DNA from: Pseudomonadota bacterium
GTDB taxonomy: Bacteria > Pseudomonadota > Gammaproteobacteria > Steroidobacterales > Steroidobacteraceae
Assembly (NCBI GenBank): GCA_021838065.1
Contig: JAKCEJ010000022.1
Coordinates: forward strand, 1-17,178
Reading direction: 5' to 3'
DNA length: 17,178 bases
Every line of letters starts with the position of its first letter. Position 1 is the stretch's first letter. This document shows, one piece after another, positions 1-7,633 of this stretch. Made by a program: the position numbers and the translations under genes. The notes beneath the pieces were generated by a model. The model worked only from the letters and a program-made list of their open reading frames with translations, had not been told where the DNA came from and made no database searches.

Positions 1-2
1 TG

Positions 3-92
3 TCCCCCGCCATGCGCTCCGAAACGGCCATCCAGAAGTTCGTCAACCACAGTCTGCCTAACATTCAACGCTTTCATCGGAGACGCATATGA
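3..92 (+). CDS. C-terminal tail of an unidentified upstream gene (partial)
   Basis: One forward frame is open from the window edge for 29 codons and ends in a TGA that overlaps the ATG of the OsmC gene as ATGA. That arrangement is typical of translationally coupled genes. The visible tail is basic and ends in RFHRRRI. I do not recognise a family, and too little is visible to assign a function. An ATG lies in this frame at position 12, so a separate 26-residue peptide is possible but less likely than the end of a longer gene. The main support is the precise stop/start overlap; the other two forward frames give no better junction. Confidence 0.3.
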   Translation, partial: SPAMRSETAIQKFVNHSLPNIQRFHRRRI

Positions 93-520
93 GCAATTCC
101 CCCCCAAGCACCATCGCTCATCCACCGATTGAGGTGCAGTGGCTCAGCGGACAGACCTTCGAAGCCGGACGGCGGCAAGGACCCAAGTTACGCATTGCCG
201 GCGATGGACGGACTGCGCCGAGTCCGTTTGATGCACTGCTCGCAGCGATCGCCACGTGCGCCGCGGTAGACGTCATCTCCATTCTTGAGAAGCAGCGCAC
301 GCCGGTTCGCGCGCTCAATATCACCGTTGAGTCAAATCGCGTTGATTCGACTCCACGCCGACTGTTTTCGGCCATTCTGCATTTCACCATCACGGCGCCC
401 GGCACAACGATTGAGAAAGCCACGCGGGCGGTCGAGCTCTCGGTCACCAAATATTGCAGCGTTCGCTCCTCTCTCAGTGCCGATGCATCGGTATCCTGGA
501 AGATCGAGCTCAGCGGTTGA
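89..520 (+). CDS. OsmC family protein (peroxide/organic hydroperoxide reductase-like)
   Basis: The 143-residue product has the full OsmC/Ohr-family length. Family members reduce organic hydroperoxides in the cytoplasm with two redox-active cysteines. Both are present in their usual contexts: Cys57 in AAIATCAAVDV, at the start of the long central helix, and Cys123 in VTKYCSV. The preceding SPFDALLAA segment is also typical (family consensus: P-x-E/D-L-L-L-A-A). The YhfA-like subgroup, whose substrate is poorly defined, fits better than Ohr. The ATG at 89 follows GGAGA at 79-83. It overlaps the stop of the preceding frame, so the gene is probably the last of a coupled operon. Its end overlaps the stop of the convergent TonB-like frame by 11 bases. 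Family assignment is firm; the substrate is not shown. Confidence 0.92.
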   Translation: MSNSPPSTIAHPPIEVQWLSGQTFEAGRRQGPKLRIAGDGRTAPSPFDALLAAIATCAAVDVISILEKQRTPVRALNITVESNRVDSTPRRLFSAILHFTITAPGTTIEKATRAVELSVTKYCSVRSSLSADASVSWKIELSG

Positions 521-1118
521 GGAACTCGATCGCGTCCTTGCCTGCGCGCCCCGGTGCGCGCAGCACACCGAACAGGGCGGACTCGCGCGCGTGCGCGTCC
601 TTGAGCAGCGCCTCGCCGGCTCGGATCGGTGCGCGGACCTCGCGCAGCCGCGCTGTGCGCGCGCCGATTTGCGCGCATGCTGGTCTGGGGCACGAACCTC
701 CAGCGCCGGGCCGCACGCGCGGATAGACCGGCGCGACATAGTGAGCAATGGTGAGTGCCGGCGGTGCGCCCACCTGCCCGATCCGCCCTTGCCGCACGGG
801 TGAGCCGGTCGCGTCTCGGGCGGGTCCTGCGCTCGGCACCGGTTCGGGCGGTATGCGCAGGTGGAGCGCGGGAGCCGGCTGCAGCAGCGCGACCTAGATC
901 CTGACGAGCTTCGGTTTCGTGGGCAGCCGCTCGGGCTTCGCCAGCAGCGGCAACCGTCGCTGCACGATCAAGCTGATGCGCAGGGGCGGCGCGGCGAAGC
1001 GATAGCTTGAATTAACGTTCGGGGCGAGGGAGCGCGTGAGAAGATAGATCAACCCGAGGTGGACCGCGGCCACGAGAACGACCGCAACCGCACGAGAGCG
1101 CTTCCTCGAGGCATACAT
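510..1118 (-). pseudogene. TonB-like energy transducer interrupted by an in-frame TAG
   Basis: The minus-strand frame from ATG 1118 encodes a short basic N-terminus, one hydrophobic segment (VAVVLVAAVHLGLIYLLT) and a Pro/Lys/Arg-rich stretch, then meets TAG at 894-896. The same frame stays open to TGA at 510-512. It has a proline-rich linker (LRIPPEPVP), then HYVAPVYPRV, which resembles the start of a TonB C-terminal domain, and a weak match near GEALLKDA...IEF. The joined frame has 202 positions, the usual size of a short TonB. TonB proteins anchor in the inner membrane and pass energy to outer-membrane receptors. One nonsense codon plus a poorly conserved C-terminal domain suggests decay. 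Alternatives are a sequencing error, or an independent 74-residue membrane peptide. A GTG at 839 could restart translation. TonB identity is tentative. Confidence 0.45.
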
Positions 1119-1312
1119 GGCGCTATCTCACTGAACTCGTCGCGCACATTGCACCACCGGCGGGGCCGCTGTGGCCGCAACACCCTGGGAGCGGGTTGGC
1201 CGATCCCAACGACCCCGGTCAGCCCCAGGGTGCAGGCGTTACAGCGCCGAATCGACTGCGCCGCAATGGCCTGCCCGCCGCAGCGGGCGCAGACGGGGGC
1301 ATCGCGCTGCAC
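1049..1312 (-). CDS. Possible zinc-ribbon mini-protein
   Basis: This 87-codon frame begins with GTG six bases after the stop of the histone-deacetylase-family gene on the same strand. Its N-terminal part carries CARC (Cys8/Cys11) and CNAC (Cys24/Cys27) in the spacing expected of a zinc ribbon, followed by a Gly-rich segment LGLTGVVGIG. Its codons end mostly in G or C, as in the neighbouring real genes. Against it, the last 70 bases overlap the start of the TonB-like frame and look unlike folded protein, and the ribosome-binding site (GAGAAG) is only moderate. The gene could be translationally coupled to the deacetylase gene, or it could be the remnant of a larger reading frame. No specific function can be assigned. 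Confidence 0.35.
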   Translation of the reverse strand: MQRDAPVCARCGGQAIAAQSIRRCNACTLGLTGVVGIGQPAPRVLRPQRPRRWCNVRDEFSEIAPCMPRGSALVRLRSFSWPRSTSG

Positions 1313-1318
1313 CGCTTC

Positions 1319-2260
1319 TCACGTCAGGGCCTCGACCACTCGCGTCCAGGCGCGTGCGAGGTTGCGCCGGTTGTAGCCCCCGCCACCCATCGCAAGCAGA
1401 CGACCTTGGCAGTGCTTGTCTGCAAGCACCCGCAGGCGCTGCGCCGCGTGCGCGTGGGCGGCTTCCGTGTACTGCAGGTGCGTGATCGGGTCGCCCGCCA
1501 GCGAATCCGCTCCGCACTGCAGCAGGATCAGCTCGGGCCGGTGCGCATCGAGGTAGGACTCGACCTGCGCGAAGGCGCTCATGAACTGCGCGTCCCCGGC
1601 GCCGGCCGGCATCGGCAGATTCAGCTTGGTGCCCACCGCGCGGCCGCGGCCCGTCTCGCTGCGATCGCCCGTGCCCGGATACAGGGTGTGGCCGTCTTCG
1701 TGCACGTCGGCGTCGGCGACATCCGGATCATCCTCGAAGCTGTAGAACACCCCGTCGCCGTGATGCGCGTCGATGTCCACATAGGCCACGCGCTGCAAGT
1801 GGTAGCGCCGCCGCGCGATTTCAATGGCGACGCCGCAATCGTTGAACACGCAAAAGCCGGCTGCATGATCACGCCCGGCATGGTGCAACCCCGCGATCGG
1901 GACGAAGGCACGCCGGATCGGGCCCGCCACGATGCGAGCGAGCGCTTCCAGCGTGCCGCCGACGACATTCGCCGCCGCCTCGTACACTCCAGGGAAGGCC
2001 GGCGTATCGCCGGCATCGAGGAATCCATGCCCGGTGCGCGAGGCCGCCATCACCCGCTCGATGTACGTTGGCGTGTGGAAGCTCTCAAGCTCTTCGCGCG
2101 TCGCAGCCCGTGCCGCATGCCGCTCGAGCCGCGGCCAGCACTCCGAGCGCTCGAGCTCGCGCAGAAAGGCATCGTGACGGTCGGGCCCGAACGGGTGCCC
2201 TCCCGGGAACCCGTATGCCGCGATCTGCGGTCCGCTGATCAGAATGGCGGTCGCCTGCAT
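1319..2260 (-). CDS. Histone deacetylase family protein (zinc-dependent amidohydrolase)
   Basis: The 313-residue product is a full-length member of the arginase/deacetylase fold, which includes AcuC, acetylpolyamine amidohydrolases and HDACs. These enzymes remove acyl groups from lysine side chains or polyamines. Numbered from ATG 2260, the active-site parts are the tandem histidines of GLHHAGRDHAAGF (126-127), DIDAHHGD giving zinc ligands Asp164 and His166, CGADSLAGDP giving Asp252, and GGGGYN with the catalytic tyrosine 296. All are intact, so the enzyme should be active. A GTG lies directly before the ATG; the GAGG at 2264-2267 is unusually close to either start. The upstream neighbour on the same strand is the DUF2332 gene, 96 bases away, and cotranscription is possible. 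The real substrate cannot be read from sequence. Confidence 0.95.
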   Translation of the reverse strand: MQATAILISGPQIAAYGFPGGHPFGPDRHDAFLRELERSECWPRLERHAARAATREELESFHTPTYIERVMAASRTGHGFLDAGDTPAFPGVYEAAANVVGGTLEALARIVAGPIRRAFVPIAGLHHAGRDHAAGFCVFNDCGVAIEIARRRYHLQRVAYVDIDAHHGDGVFYSFEDDPDVADADVHEDGHTLYPGTGDRSETGRGRAVGTKLNLPMPAGAGDAQFMSAFAQVESYLDAHRPELILLQCGADSLAGDPITHLQYTEAAHAHAAQRLRVLADKHCQGRLLAMGGGGYNRRNLARAWTRVVEALT

Positions 2261-2356
2261 CACCTCTTAACCTCCGGCTCGCACGCCTGCCTCATCCAGT
2301 TCCGCGACTCTCGTTCAACTTCGCTTCGCGGCGCAAAGTGGGATTGACTCACCGCC

Positions 2357-3466
2357 TCACTCATCCTGCCAGCGGATCCACGTGCCGTGCGGATGCGCAC
2401 GCGCCAACCGCTCCTGCCTGCCGCCCGGCCACATCGTCAGCCGCAGCGCCGCCGGCTCATCCTTGCCCGCGAGCTCGAGCCGAAGCCACGCAAGCGGACG
2501 GTCGGCCGATGATGCGCCGCCGATCCGCTCCAGATGCTCTGCGATGCGCTCCTGCGTACGGGGGTCGAGGTAACTCCACACGACACTGTGAAAAACGACG
2601 CGGGCAACACCCGGCTCTGTGTGCGGGGAGAGAACGGCCTCGATCCAGTCGGCTGCGTCGGACGTCTCGACACTCACCGGGTCTGCCCGCATGGCACGAA
2701 TGGCCGCATCGAGCCGCTCGAGACGTTCGCGCTGATCCGCCCAGACATAGGCCATCAACCGCTCACGCTGCGCGGCATCCGCCAGATGCAGCGGATGACG
2801 ATCACAGCCGCGGCGTGAGCGCACCCTGAGCGCCGCATGCAGGGCGGGGCTGCGGCCTTTCCAGCCGCAGCTCAGCGTGAGACCCGAGCATGACTGCCCC
2901 GGCCCGCCGTGGGACTCTTTCTCGGGCGCCCACGGCACATCGCCGAACCGATAGGCATACCGGTCGGCGATGAGGTTGAGCCCCGCGCTCGCGCCGATCT
3001 CAAACAGGCTCAGCGGCAGCCCCGTGCGCGCGGCAATCTCGAGCCAGCCCGCGATGAGCGCGGCTGAACGGCCCACCTCGTTGGTCTGCGGCGCAAACCC
3101 AAGGAAATCGCGCACGAAGAGGCTTTCCTCGGCAAGCAAGCGGCGCACCGCCTCGAGCAGCGCTGGCGCATTCGGCATCGGGTGCGGGGGATAGAGCGGC
3201 GCGAGCGCGCCGGCCCGCCCCGCGCGGACCAGGCAGTGCAATGCGCCGGCGACGCGCAGCGCCACCGAGTCCGCGAACGGGCTGGGATCGCCGGGCCACT
3301 CCAGAATGTATCGCTCGACATCGCTCGAGCCGTCGAGCCCATCGGCCAGCACGCGGCACAGCAGCGCCGTGAACGGCGAGCCGAGCTGATCGCAGAAGCG
3401 CGCCTGGTCCTCAAAAGCCTGACGGACCCGCATTACGCTGTCCAACGGATCTGAATCCCCGTTCAC
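2357..3466 (-). CDS. DUF2332 family protein
   Basis: The 369-residue product is typical in length and pattern for DUF2332, a widespread bacterial family without an assigned reaction. The central LFEIGASAGLNLI (154-166) resembles the glycine-rich SAM-binding loop of Rossmann methyltransferases. Family hallmarks follow at YVWADQRERLERL (240-252) and VVFHSVVWSYL (290-300). A helical N-terminal region of about 150 residues precedes the putative nucleotide-binding core. There is no signal peptide or membrane segment, so it is probably cytosolic. The start is GTG at 3466, preceded by AAGGTG about ten bases upstream. The deacetylase-family gene follows 96 bases downstream. Methyltransferase activity is inferred from the fold-like motif only. 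Confidence 0.92.
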   Translation of the reverse strand: MNGDSDPLDSVMRVRQAFEDQARFCDQLGSPFTALLCRVLADGLDGSSDVERYILEWPGDPSPFADSVALRVAGALHCLVRAGRAGALAPLYPPHPMPNAPALLEAVRRLLAEESLFVRDFLGFAPQTNEVGRSAALIAGWLEIAARTGLPLSLFEIGASAGLNLIADRYAYRFGDVPWAPEKESHGGPGQSCSGLTLSCGWKGRSPALHAALRVRSRRGCDRHPLHLADAAQRERLMAYVWADQRERLERLDAAIRAMRADPVSVETSDAADWIEAVLSPHTEPGVARVVFHSVVWSYLDPRTQERIAEHLERIGGASSADRPLAWLRLELAGKDEPAALRLTMWPGGRQERLARAHPHGTWIRWQDE

Positions 3467-3755
3467 AGGTCGCCACCTTCACCTTCGGGCGGGGCCGGCG
3501 CTTGCCTGACCGCCGCTGATGCAGACCCACACGACTCCCGCCGCAAGCCACGCGCGCCGATGAGCGATTGGCATGCCTCCACCCCTTGCAAGGATAGCGC
3601 GGTCCGATCGAGAGCGGCGGTTCGTGGCGATCACGCGACACAATCATCCGCGGGCGTCGCGGCGCAGTTGCGGATTGTGCATATGTTCCGCGCGCGCCCG
3701 GCGTTGTCTCCTGCCCGGGATCGGTGCGCTCGAATCGAGCGGCGGGAGAACTGCC

Positions 3756-4109
3756 ATGAAAATTCTTTTCATTCTCAACGATCCGCCCTACGGCACGGAG
3801 CGCTGCTACAACGCATTGCGCCTGGCGATCGCCCTGCAGCACCGTGATCCGGCCGTCACGCTGACCGTCTTCCTGCTGGCCGACGCGGTCACCGCCGCCC
3901 GCTCGGGGCAGAAGCCGCCGGAGGGTTACTACAATCTCGCCCGTATGCTCGCACGGGTGCTCTCGGGCGATGCCCGGGTGCTGCTCTGCGGCAGTTGCAT
4001 GGACGCGCGCGGTCTCACCGATGCCGAGCTGCTTCCCAATGCCCGGCGCAGCTCCATGGACGAGCTCGCAGCGGAGACGCTGACCGCCGAGCGCGTCATT
4101 GTGTTCTGA
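3756..4109 (+). CDS. DsrE family sulfur-relay-like protein
   Basis: The 117-residue product is full length for the single-domain DsrE/DsrF-like (YchN-type) fold. Relatives handle persulfide sulfur or act as small oligomeric proteins of unknown role. The N-terminus (NDPPYGTERCYNALRLA), GYYN, CGSCMDARGL and the RSSMDELA segment are diagnostic of this subgroup. Cys78 and Cys81 of CGSC form a candidate redox or sulfur-carrying pair; Cys17 is a third. The ATG at 3756 is chosen because GGGAGAA precedes it at 3744-3750. The open frame upstream of this ATG is arginine-rich and looks non-coding. The gene is divergent from the DUF2332 gene, with 289 bases between starts in which I find no convincing promoter. 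No DsrF, DsrH or TusE partner is present. Confidence 0.92.
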   Translation: MKILFILNDPPYGTERCYNALRLAIALQHRDPAVTLTVFLLADAVTAARSGQKPPEGYYNLARMLARVLSGDARVLLCGSCMDARGLTDAELLPNARRSSMDELAAETLTAERVIVF

Positions 4110-4157
4110 GAGCGCTGATTTATCGCCGGACCGGCGCGGCCGTGAACCCGGCGCAGG

Positions 4158-6548
4158 CTAGAACGGCATCCCCGGTGGGATCCGCGGCGTGGCGTACTTG
4201 AGCTGCGCGCGCAGCAGCGCAGGATGTGTCAGCACCTGCGCCATGCTACGCTGCCAGGCGGCATTGGTGGCGTCGCCTCGAGCCGCAGCGAAACGCGCCG
4301 CGATGCGGCGCAGCCGGTCGCTGATGAGCGCGGCCACGTCCGGCGAGGTGCGACGGTCCCGCGCTGTGCGCGCCAGCGTCATCAGGGTCCGATAGGCAAT
4401 CCGGCGGCCAACGGCGCTGTGCTCGGCGTCGACGGTGGCCGCGAGCAGGCGCTCGAGCAGATCCTCCAGCCCGGGCAGCCGAGCATCGGCGATGTGCTGC
4501 TCGTACACCCGGGTCAGCCGCGATGGCGCCAGCAGCGCATTCAGTGTCACCTGAGCTGCGACATCGGCGGCCACCAGCGGATCGAACACTGCACCGCCGG
4601 CGTTCGCCAGCACTTCCTGGTTGAACTGCGGGTTGTTGGCGCCGTGGATCCCGTAGGACAGCTCCATCAGCAGCCGCGGCGGCACCGTCAGCGCGCGGGT
4701 GGTCAGGGTCGCAAGCAGAGCATCAATTGCCGCGTTCTGCTCTCTTGCGCCAACCGGCCTCGCGGGCGGGTGCGGATGGCCGTTGATCGCATAGTTGTAA
4801 TCGACGCCCCCGACCAGCTTGGCGGCGGCGACAGCCTCATAGCGCTGCAGCAGCCACACCAGCACGAACTCACGGCGCAGATCGGCGAGCGGCTCGTTCG
4901 CCAGCAGGACCCGCGTCCCGAAATCATCGAGCGCCACCCGCCGCACGGCCATCATGTGCCTGAGCGCGGCCACCGGGTCCGGCCCGTCGTCCCAGAGACT
5001 CGCCCACGGCGTCGGTGAGCCCGGCGAGCGCGCATCGATATCGGTGATGTAGCGCGCGCCCGAGGCGACCATCGCATCGGCGAGGCCGCTGTCGTCGTGA
5101 GCCAGGCTCACCCCCGGCGGCGGCTCGCTGTAGAGCCACTTCACCGTGAACATGTCCCAGCTGCCGAGTCCCATCGCATAGGCCTGGGACAGGTCGATGT
5201 GGCCGTCCTTCAGCAGGATGCGCGGCCCGGGGTAGTCCATCACCGAGGCGCGATGCTGGGTGCTCGCGGCGAAATTGTGACTGAAGCCCAGGGTGTGCCC
5301 GACCTCGTGGGCGGCGAGCTGGCTGAGGCGCATCAGGGTCGCGCGCACCGGATCGTTCGGACCGCCCGTGTTGTCGTGCTTCGTGCCCACCAGTGCGTGG
5401 AAGATCCGGATGTCCTGGCGCGTGCGCAGCGAGCCGAGCACCGCAACCCCGCGGATGATCTCCCCGGTGCGCGGATCGACGATCCGCTGGCCGTAAGACC
5501 AGCTGCGCGTCAGCCGGTCGTCCCAGAATACGACGTTGTAGCGCACGTCATTGGGGCTCACGCCCCTCGGCAGCAGCTTGACCTGGAAGGCGTCGATGAA
5601 GCCGGCTGCATTGAACGCCTTGGCCCAATAGCGCACCCCGCGCAGCAGCGCCGTGCGGATCTGCGGCGGCGCCGCGCGATCGATGTAGTACACGATCGGC
5701 TTGCGCACGCGCGAGCGTGCCCGGTTGGGGTGGATCTTCTGCAGCCGGAAGCGCGTGGCGTACTCGTGAAACACCCTCTGGCCGAGCGGCGTGGTGTAGT
5801 CGTAGACGCCGATCGGCTCGCCGCCGGCGCGAATGTCGTAGGGATGAGGCGTATAGCCCGGCGGCGGCAGCTTGATGAGCGAGGAGTGCACCACGAAGCT
5901 CACCTTGTGCGCATCGGATGCGACGCCGCGCACGGCGGCGCCGGGATTCGGTGACTCGAACGTCTCGAGCGTCGAGAATGCAATGTTGTCCGGGAAATCC
6001 TCCACCGAGCGCAGCATCGGTGCACTCAGGGCCGCATTGAGCTTGAAGGGCGCTCCCCCGCCGGCATCGAGCTGGCTCGCCAGGTGCATCACGTCCTGCG
6101 TCAGAAACGAGGCGATGTCGATAACGACGCTGCCGTCAGGCTTGATGGTGACGGGGCGCGTCATCCACACGACGTCGATGGGAAAACTCTCGCGCACGCC
6201 AGCGCGCACCGCTGGCGAGCCGCCGGCGGCGCGAAATCGGGTGTTCTCAAATGCGATCGCAACGTGGGTGCCGATGCGGCGGAACTCGAGCAGCTGCGTA
6301 CGGCCGTCGAGCCCCCGATCGAGCGTGATGGCGGCCGAGCCGAGCCCAGTCTGCAGGGATGTGGCGTAGAGATAGCGCCCGTAGATGCCGCGCTTGCTCG
6401 GGGGCGGCAGCGTCAGCAGGATGCGCCCGTGCACGGTATCGACGCGCACGGGCAACAGCCCCCTGGCGAGCGCCGGCGCCGCATGGAGCGCCGCGGCGAC
6501 AGACACCAACATCACCATACGGCTGAGCGCCGCAATCTGCTGCTTCAT
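4158..6548 (-). CDS. Secreted zinc-dependent metalloprotease (DUF5117/DUF4953 type)
   Basis: The 796-residue product starts with a cleavable signal peptide (about 1-29, ending APALARG). A DUF5117-like N-terminal region follows, then a metzincin-like catalytic domain. The zinc site is HEVGHTLGFSH at 414-424, matching HExxHxxGxxH, with a downstream Met-turn SVMDYPGP at 435-442. The C-terminal half matches the helical DUF4953 region. Known relatives are large periplasmic or outer-envelope proteins, often annotated only as zinc-dependent metalloprotease. All three zinc histidines and the catalytic Glu415 are present. The ATG at 6548 is preceded by GGGGAG at a normal distance. The gene converges on the DsrE gene 48 bases away and stands as a single gene. 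The substrate is unknown. Confidence 0.95.
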   Translation of the reverse strand: MKQQIAALSRMVMLVSVAAALHAAPALARGLLPVRVDTVHGRILLTLPPPSKRGIYGRYLYATSLQTGLGSAAITLDRGLDGRTQLLEFRRIGTHVAIAFENTRFRAAGGSPAVRAGVRESFPIDVVWMTRPVTIKPDGSVVIDIASFLTQDVMHLASQLDAGGGAPFKLNAALSAPMLRSVEDFPDNIAFSTLETFESPNPGAAVRGVASDAHKVSFVVHSSLIKLPPPGYTPHPYDIRAGGEPIGVYDYTTPLGQRVFHEYATRFRLQKIHPNRARSRVRKPIVYYIDRAAPPQIRTALLRGVRYWAKAFNAAGFIDAFQVKLLPRGVSPNDVRYNVVFWDDRLTRSWSYGQRIVDPRTGEIIRGVAVLGSLRTRQDIRIFHALVGTKHDNTGGPNDPVRATLMRLSQLAAHEVGHTLGFSHNFAASTQHRASVMDYPGPRILLKDGHIDLSQAYAMGLGSWDMFTVKWLYSEPPPGVSLAHDDSGLADAMVASGARYITDIDARSPGSPTPWASLWDDGPDPVAALRHMMAVRRVALDDFGTRVLLANEPLADLRREFVLVWLLQRYEAVAAAKLVGGVDYNYAINGHPHPPARPVGAREQNAAIDALLATLTTRALTVPPRLLMELSYGIHGANNPQFNQEVLANAGGAVFDPLVAADVAAQVTLNALLAPSRLTRVYEQHIADARLPGLEDLLERLLAATVDAEHSAVGRRIAYRTLMTLARTARDRRTSPDVAALISDRLRRIAARFAAARGDATNAAWQRSMAQVLTHPALLRAQLKYATPRIPPGMPF

Positions 6549-6619
6549 GGGCTCGAACTCCCCCCGGGGATGGCAGTCTCGACGGTGCCCGTCATTCGGC
6601 GCGGCGCGTTTTAGGCTCG

Positions 6620-6650
6620 GTTATGCTCTGGGCGCCGCCTGCCGTGGCAA
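6620..6650 (-). promoter_or_regulatory. Weak candidate promoter of the metalloprotease gene
   Basis: On the minus strand TTGCCA (6645-6650) and CATAAC (6620-6625) are separated by 19 bases, about 70 bases upstream of the metalloprotease ATG. The -35 matches five of six consensus bases, but the spacing is long. A better isolated -10 (TATAGT, 6662-6667) lacks a -35 partner. Treat as tentative. Confidence 0.2.
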
Positions 6651-6705
6651 CTCTCCTCGACACTATACGCCGATTGACGCTCCCGCTCTCGGCCGAGACG
6701 CCGCA

Positions 6706-7410
6706 TCAAGCACCTGCGGCATTCTCGAGCCGGTAGCGCAGCCACACCGCCCCGCCCTCGAGCACCTCGCAGCTCGAGAGCTGCATCCGGGTGAGCGGCG
6801 CACGCCGCTGCGACTCGGCCGCGCCCGAGTCGAACACGCTCGGGGCGCCCTGTGCGCCATCGACGGCGGGACACACGGCAAGACTGATCTCATCGATCAG
6901 CCCGGCGCGCAGGAACGCGCCGTTCACGTGACCGCCCCCCTCGATCAACAGCCGCTTGATGCCGAGCTCGTGATGGAGGAATTCAAGCGCCGCGTGCAGA
7001 TCGAGCGTGTGCTCACCGGCGAAGAAATAGGAGACCCCGTCGCGCCGCAGTCCCTCCAGGTGCGCGTCCGCGACCTCCTTGGCGAGCACCACCACGATGG
7101 GATCGCCGCCGATGTCAGACCGGCCCCAGGCAATCTTGCCCTGCGCATCGAGCACGATGCCGAACGCGGCCGCCTCGCGCCGCGCAAGCCAGGGCTCACG
7201 CGGGTAGGTGCGCTCGGCCTGCGCCGCATATGGGCTGCCCTTGGCGAATTCCTGACCCGTCACCCGGCCGACCAGCCAGGCATCACCCTTGAGGCGCTCG
7301 TGCAGGCGCTCAAAGAGCGCGCCGCCATCGCGGGTCTCGGGCCGCCAGCGGCTGTGCAGGATACGCCCATCGACACTCGCGACCATGTGGCAGATGACAT
7401 ACGGCTTCAT
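6706..7410 (-). CDS. RibD C-terminal domain / dihydrofolate-reductase-fold reductase
   Basis: The 234-residue product is a stand-alone RibD_C domain, the DHFR-like fold of pyrimidine reductases that act in riboflavin synthesis with NADPH. The N-terminal MVASVDGRI (9-17) is the substrate-side motif. LLIEGGGHVNGAFLRAGLID (154-173) is the characteristic nucleotide-binding loop and helix of the family. No deaminase domain is fused, unlike bifunctional RibD. The gene is far from other riboflavin genes in this window, so it may be a paralogue with a different substrate. The ATG at 7410 has an AGGAG about eight bases upstream. A promoter-like element lies immediately upstream. Fold assignment is firm; the exact reaction is inferred only. 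Confidence 0.92.
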   Translation of the reverse strand: MKPYVICHMVASVDGRILHSRWRPETRDGGALFERLHERLKGDAWLVGRVTGQEFAKGSPYAAQAERTYPREPWLARREAAAFGIVLDAQGKIAWGRSDIGGDPIVVVLAKEVADAHLEGLRRDGVSYFFAGEHTLDLHAALEFLHHELGIKRLLIEGGGHVNGAFLRAGLIDEISLAVCPAVDGAQGAPSVFDSGAAESQRRAPLTRMQLSSCEVLEGGAVWLRYRLENAAGA

Positions 7411-7454
7411 GACGGGACTCCTGAACTCACGCGCCGCGCGGCTCGCGGAGCGTC

Positions 7455-7483
7455 ATTAGATCTGTCGCGGTATGCCGACGCAA
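7455..7483 (-). promoter_or_regulatory. Candidate sigma70-type promoter of the RibD-like gene
   Basis: Minus-strand TTGCGT (7478-7483) and TCTAAT (7455-7460) are exactly 17 bases apart. The -10 matches five of six consensus bases; the -35 matches only TTG strongly. Transcription would start near 7448 and leave a leader of about 38 bases before the ATG at 7410. Confidence 0.4.
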
Positions 7484-7633
7484 CTCCCCATACGGGGCTG
7501 ATCCGGCCTGCGCTGGCCGAGAAAATGCTATCGCGCGCACAGTTCCGCACCGTAACACTGGCGTCGCGGCGGAATTGGTCGTAAGAGTGCACCGACATCG
7601 CCACGCGCACACAAGGACCACTGGGGTTGACCC

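Noticed and set aside
1196..2347. Long plus-strand open frame of 383 codons
   Set aside because: It lies antisense to the deacetylase gene, whose catalytic motifs are all intact. The product is low-complexity Arg/His-rich sequence caused by high GC.
3573..3755. Extended N-terminus of the DsrE protein
   Set aside because: The extra residues are Arg/Cys-rich and unlike the family. GGGAGAA supports the ATG at 3756, where the DsrE fold begins.
4124..4136. CGCCGG-A-CCGGCG between the DsrE and metalloprotease genes as a terminator
   Set aside because: The stem is only six pairs with a one-base centre and no T-tract, which is common by chance at this GC content.
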